Source: Epiperipatus broadwayi (Eukaryota > Onychophora > Udeonychophora > Euonychophora > Peripatidae). Taken from it: 64,000 bases of DNA. A program made the position numbers and the translations under genes. The stretch's first letter is position 1. Every line of letters begins with the position of its first letter. The notes beneath the pieces are model-generated. The model was given only the letters and a program-made list of their open reading frames with translations, did not search any database and was not told where the DNA came from. Below, piece by piece: positions 58,991 through 64,000 of the stretch. Location of the stretch: positions 9,274,337 through 9,338,336 of the forward strand of contig JAQFVV010012422.1 of assembly GCA_028023455.1 (NCBI GenBank), written 5' to 3'.

Positions 58991-61240
58991 ATAACTAATC
59001 TTGCTACTTTGTCTGAATATCATGATATTAAGCTTTCTCTTTTTATTTATACTGAATCCAATTCCATTGTGCTTCCAATACTTGATGCCTTTATATGCAA
59101 TAACACAATAAAAATTGTTTAAAATACACCATGATTTATTTTCATAATCTTCCATTTAATAATGAATTATATAATGAAATGATTGTTAACTGTCTTTGAA
59201 ATTATTCTTTACTCATGAAATCTAGAAATGATTCAAGAATATTTCATACATTACCTTTAAGACTATTGGAAATTGTGTTGTAATATATATATAAAAGTCC
59301 ATGAAATTGTGTCACATGATTTGTTACTGTAATTTATATAAATAAAAGAGATAGAAAACATAATCATTGTTATGGAATATTGTTAGCAACTGTAGCAAAA
59401 ATATTTTCAAAAAATTTATTGAATAGATTGCTTTCAGACGTATGCGATTGTTGATCTGTATAGTGTTAGATAATTAATATGTACTATAAATATTGTTATT
59501 GTCATAGGTAAGTTGCAAGACAAAGAATATGAGCAAAGATGTGATTAATACATTGACTTTTTTAAAATTTGATCAAGGAATTTCACTTGATTATTTAAAA
59601 AGATTTATGTCTATAGTTGAAAGTAGTGTGCTGTTTATGACAGTGGGTTAATATTTTACAGCTGCTCATGAAAAATCTAAAGCATTTGTAAAAAAAAAAC
59701 TAAGATTAAATTGGAATATATATTTAAGTTTCATTTTTTCATTTTTAAGATGGACATATTTTGAACAATATATAGGCAATTTCATGAAGTAAGCATCAAA
59801 TTATGATCAGGGGGATAATGAAATTTTTAATATGAACCAAATAAAACTGAAAATAAAAGTTTTATATTCTTGTTTTTATATTTACAAGATGATGATGATT
59901 ATACTTATTCGTTTCAATTTAACAGATGATCTAACAGGTTTTGAATATCATTTATTAAGATTTAGTAATTAATATTCCAAAAAAACTCTCAAATTCTTTA
60001 TTAACTAATAATTCTTTAAAAGTGTTTTGCTTATACAATTATTGTTTGAAAACACAGATGAGCTTTAATATCTGAATAGTTTGGTGCAGCCCAGATTCTC
60101 ATGTTCTGTTATTGCATTTAGCAAGTTGAGTATTTCATTATAGTAATACAAATAAAGAAATTAAGTTAATTGTATTTAGATTTATTTTTCATTTAATATT
60201 TTAGTATGTAGATGAAATATTGATATTCTATCAGCACAATATAAAAGCAGTGAAAGATTTTTAGCTTGGGATTCTATATTATTTTGAAAATATGACAGAA
60301 AAATTATAACATTAATTGATATGTTTTTCAGCTTACTGTAAATGATGATATTTATTATATGATTGTAAATATACATTTTTATTGAATTCAGCATGCAAAA
60401 ATTAATGAAGAATAATTGAATTCCTAACTTAGAAATTTATTGAAAAGTTGGTTATTGTTTTTATATTAAAGATTAACCTAATTTATGCTATAAAAATTAT
60501 TGAAGAGACATGCAAACTGCTATAGTATTGAAGCTGTTATTAGAAGATAGACTTCAATGAAGAGTGACAATTAGGAAATATACATAAGTTTTTCAGGAAA
60601 AGTATTTTCTGCAAAAGTAACCATTTCTCATAATGTCAAAATAAAACAATGGATTAAACATGATTTTATGGTAAAACAATCTTTTAATAAACAGCCCACT
60701 GCAAAGTAAAGACCTCTTCAGCAGCACCCATAGCAGTAATGAAGAAGGAGGTAATATTCACCAGATTTCTCAATTGCTAGAGTAATAATTTGAATGGTTT
60801 TCTGACTTATAATGCTAAAAGGTTAACTAGGGTAGCTATTAGCTAACTATCTGACAGAAAAAATGTCTTGAAAAAAATACACTTGCCCAGATTTGAAATC
60901 CTAAACCATAGCCAATGTCCTTAGCATATGATATGTTTTGATATATTTGTTATACACAAATTGGCTATACTCATTCACAAATGGTTTATAATTAATGATG
61001 GTGATAATGAATGTACTTAGCATTTAGATTAATTATTGCCATATTGTTATCTTTTCCTGCAGCTCAAAATCAGTAATCAATCACAACTTTGTACATATAT
61101 ATAATAGAAATTGTTTATTATATTTTATTACTTTGTTAAATCCAACTGATTCAGGCAGAGAACTTAAAATACATGTACTAATATTAATATGAATTTAATT
61201 GAATAAAAGTTTATTTAGTTGAAGATTTTTTATATTTTAG
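58991..61240. other. No recognisable gene, intron-like
   Basis: A less A+T-rich patch at about 60640-60990 (CCCACTGCAAAGTAAAGACC near 60698) may be a SINE-like fragment; its end has CAGATTTGAAATCCTAAACC, faintly tRNA B-box-like on the other strand. Otherwise nothing is seen. Confidence 0.4.
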
Positions 61241-61358
61241 CATATAACTGCAATGTTTATGTCTCACTATCATCTACTTGTGATAATGAAGCAAAATTTA
61301 GATATAAAAAATATTTTTCTGGAACTAACTGTGATAAATATGATGACAAATACATAAG
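61241..61358 (+). pseudogene. Decayed laminin LE-module exon
   Basis: After a good acceptor (ATATTTTAG) the frame begins CA-TAT-AAC-TGC, in the same phase 1 as the true laminin exons (CA-TGT-...). The translation YNCNVYVSLSSTCDNEAKF, then RYKKYFSGTNCDKY, aligns with the exon at 18175 without gaps over 30 codons, ending at the same cysteine (SGTNC/RGIKC). Cysteines 1, 4, 5 and 7 have become Y, F, Y and Y, and two glycines are lost. LE modules need all eight cysteines in four disulfides, so this cannot fold normally. The possible donor AAG|GTCACA would leave in phase 2, not 1. It is most likely a duplicated exon under decay. Confidence 0.72.
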
Positions 61359-64000
61359 GTCACACTTATAATTTTTTTTAAATTATAAATTCACTCACTT
61401 TAATTAGATTAATATTTTTAAAACATACTAACTCCAAAAATATAATCATCATTTGTTAAAACTTCTTATTATATTTTTCTATTTGCAAAATCATAAATTA
61501 TTATAAAAACAAACACTATATCATTTTTTTATATTATTGGAAAAACTTTATTCGCAAAATAATAATAATTTTAGTTTTAATTAAATCTTATTAGCCATTT
61601 TCATAACTAACTACAAAAAAAAAAATTACAAAGAAAGTTTAAAAATTGAAAGGACGATGATAAACAATAATTGTATAAATAAATCTCAAAATAATAAAAA
61701 TGCTTTTATTTAATTAGAAATTCTATTTGTTTGTTTGTTTAATTGGATCAAATCTTGTAACTGATTTTTAATATATTTTTTATCAAATGGATTTTCATCA
61801 AATTTTGTACATGTTAGGTATCCATGATAATGCACTATTTTAGGATTATTCATCCAGTTGTTGAGCTTAACAATGTTGTCAAATCAAATTTCAAACAGCT
61901 TTAATATTAATTTAGCAAGTTTTCAGCGATGTGCAATAATATGTTGTATATTTTTAAAAAATATGTTTTCATTGAATTCCATAACTAATTCACTAAAAAC
62001 TATTATTAGTTTTAAAATAGAAAAAGGTGTGAATGATCAAATCTTTTTTTTTTTTTTAATTAAAATTTTCTTTTTGTAAAATGCTATCTTCATAAAGAAA
62101 AAAATTTCGAAAATTTTTTAATATGCACAATTTAATTTCAAATATTAGATGTACAGTGACATTGTTTACATACTTGGATTTTAAATTTAAATATGAATAC
62201 TAATAAAAAGTTCATAGTAAAATAGCTGGAGATTAAAAAGTAATATATATAAGAAATATTTTATAAAAAATGTTTTATTCAATTTGGTAATGCATATAAA
62301 ACCAAAAAATAATTTTTTTCTGTAGTTGAAGAACATTTTTTTTTTTTTTTTGGTTTTTAGTATATTACTCATCAAGCTAAATAAAAAATGTTTTTCTTTT
62401 AATAAATTATAATTTTTAACTATTAAAATATTTAAATTTATTCATTATTCAAAATGTTTGTACAAAATAATCAAATACATAAATGTATATACACATTTAT
62501 CATAAAATAAAAAAAAGCTTGTTTAGAGCTTATTAGCATGCTCTTAATTTTATATACGTACGTACCTATAAATAAATGTAAATACATACAGATATTTGCA
62601 TCATCTTTAAAAAAATACAACTTAAATAACAATTTTAATACATAAAATGACTTTTATATATAATAAAAAATAAATAAAAAATGATAACAATTACATACAA
62701 CAGACTTACATAGATTAAAATCAAAACTCAAATGTTAAAACTTAAAATGACATTATTTAATTAAGTTTTTAATTTTACTGAATTTAGTAATAAACTATTT
62801 GGAAATTATTTTTTCAGTAAAGTTCTCAGGCAGTATAATATAAAACTAAATTTAAAATATGTATTATAGATAAATGCTATAAAATGGCAGCAATGGTGAA
62901 GCTAAGTACAGATTGTAATATCAATTAGCTGAACGCTTTGAAGAAGTTTTATCTTATCATAGTCATAGCAAGTGGGTTGTGTGAGCATTATAGAAAATAT
63001 ATGTGAAAAATATTTAAATATATGCAAAGTGGATTAGAAAGTTCACATTTTGGAGAGAGAGAAACATTCTTCCTTCCAATTTATGGCATAGGTGTTGTTT
63101 GCTGTAAGCCATGCTTCTTTGATTTTACATTTAGAGTGACGGCATTCTATACATTGTCTGCACTTTAGCATATTTAGACATATTACTTGTTTAATTGACA
63201 AGGCTACATTTTTTTTATTCTTAAAATATGTATGATTTGACTTAATTAAAACAAAGTAAGATTCTTTTCACGATCATTTAGAATTGGTTTTAACTTTTTA
63301 AAGTGCAATTTTGTCTTCATAATTTTTTCTCTGTAATTTTAATATCAATGTTTTTATGCATAAACATTTGAGTGCTGATTTAGACATCCAGAAGACTAAT
63401 ATTGAATAAAAACATCAAAAGAAAAATTATCATTTATTAAGAGAGTATTAACCATAAGGGACAGCTATTTTCTCTATCTCATACAACTGATGCACATGAC
63501 CTCACACTTGTGAAAAAGGTAAATGATCTCCAATATACATATTCAAGTTCCTTATGGTTACATCTAAAACTCCCAAGCATATAAATTATACATGTATTCA
63601 ATCAAATATAAGAGAATATTAGTAAAAAAAAATCTTTACATAAATTTTTATCATTCACAATTTTATGTAAACCAAGATCATTTAACATAATAATATTAAC
63701 TATTTAATATCCAAAATGGTATTGGGGGGGGGATCACAAAAAGTATAATGACCTTGCATAGCTAATCACATGATATTTGCATATATAATGTCAAATTATA
63801 AGCGAGATTTCATTATCAGTTTTTAGACTGATTAAAAAAAAGTTAAGGTTCAATACCTTGAATTTCTTAGATAATCATTTTTTCAACATATTTTACATTT
63901 TTTTCTAAAAGATTATTCATTAAATGTATGTTGATGTAGCTTGTAAATATAGGTTATTACTTTTCTAGACAGTTTATTTTTTTTTTTTAAAATGAAGTAC
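61359..64000. other. No recognisable feature, A+T-rich
   Basis: No further laminin exon, RNA gene or transposon was recognised before the window ends. Confidence 0.5.

Larger units (their letters stand above)
18298..61240 (+). other. Giant laminin intron, or end of the visible gene
   Basis: No convincing laminin exon was found between 18298 and 61240. If the decayed exon at 61241 marks the same gene, this intron is about 43 kb; otherwise the next exon is beyond the window. It holds most of the repeats listed here, including a 14.9-kb retrotransposon in the opposite orientation. Confidence 0.5.

Overview
The window is strongly A+T-rich eukaryotic DNA with short exons, very long introns and many transposon relics. 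It looks like an invertebrate metazoan, perhaps an arthropod, but nothing seen fixes the species. The only host gene recognised is on the + strand: part of a laminin alpha subunit. Four exons (13342-13457, 13540-13624, 16056-16187, 18175-18297) encode consecutive laminin-type EGF-like (LE) modules near the protein's N-terminus, joined by GT-AG introns in consistent phases. The start of the gene (LN domain and first LE module) and the rest of the protein were not found. The last intron runs from 18298 to at least 61240. At 61241-61358 lies a decayed LE-type exon that has lost about half of its cysteines.

From 1 to 13 kb: a non-autonomous hAT element with an exact 8-bp target duplication (11-739), SINE-like fragments, an RTE-like LINE relic (2.1-2.9 kb), three 3' copies of one LINE family on the - strand (4.1-4.7, 9.4-11.05 and 11.06-11.34 kb), a fold-back element (4764-5110), and a LINE C-terminal relic enclosed by inverted repeats (11790-12838). 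From 18 to 36 kb: tandem duplications, a degraded minisatellite, a 2.1-kb TG...CA-bounded element in a (TA)n tract (27619-29760) with an antiparallel partial copy at 5111-5955, two copies of a second dispersed family (21.8-23.2 and 29.8-31.1 kb), and a large imperfect inverted repeat (31.2-32.0 kb).

From 36146 to 51080 sits a nearly intact Ty3/gypsy-type LTR retrotransposon of about 14.9 kb, on the - strand and so antisense to the laminin gene. Its two LTRs are about 4.4 kb each, which is exceptionally long. In element order the interior holds a tRNA-Lys-like primer site, a 420-codon coiled-coil ORF, a Gag core split over two frames, a retropepsin, and an 897-codon RT-RNase H-integrase ORF, ending at a polypurine tract. 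No env is present. One LTR contains a 24-base near-perfect match to an Illumina adapter that replaces the sequence present in the other LTR. Adapter-like motifs also lie at two of the frame breaks, so part of the apparent damage may come from the assembly.

From 51 to 64 kb: a (TA)n tract, long uninformative A+T-rich sequence, an RTE-like LINE relic on the - strand (endonuclease part at 58.5-58.9 kb, RT part at 56.3-57.5 kb), and the decayed laminin exon. All homology calls were made by reading the sequence; no database search was run.
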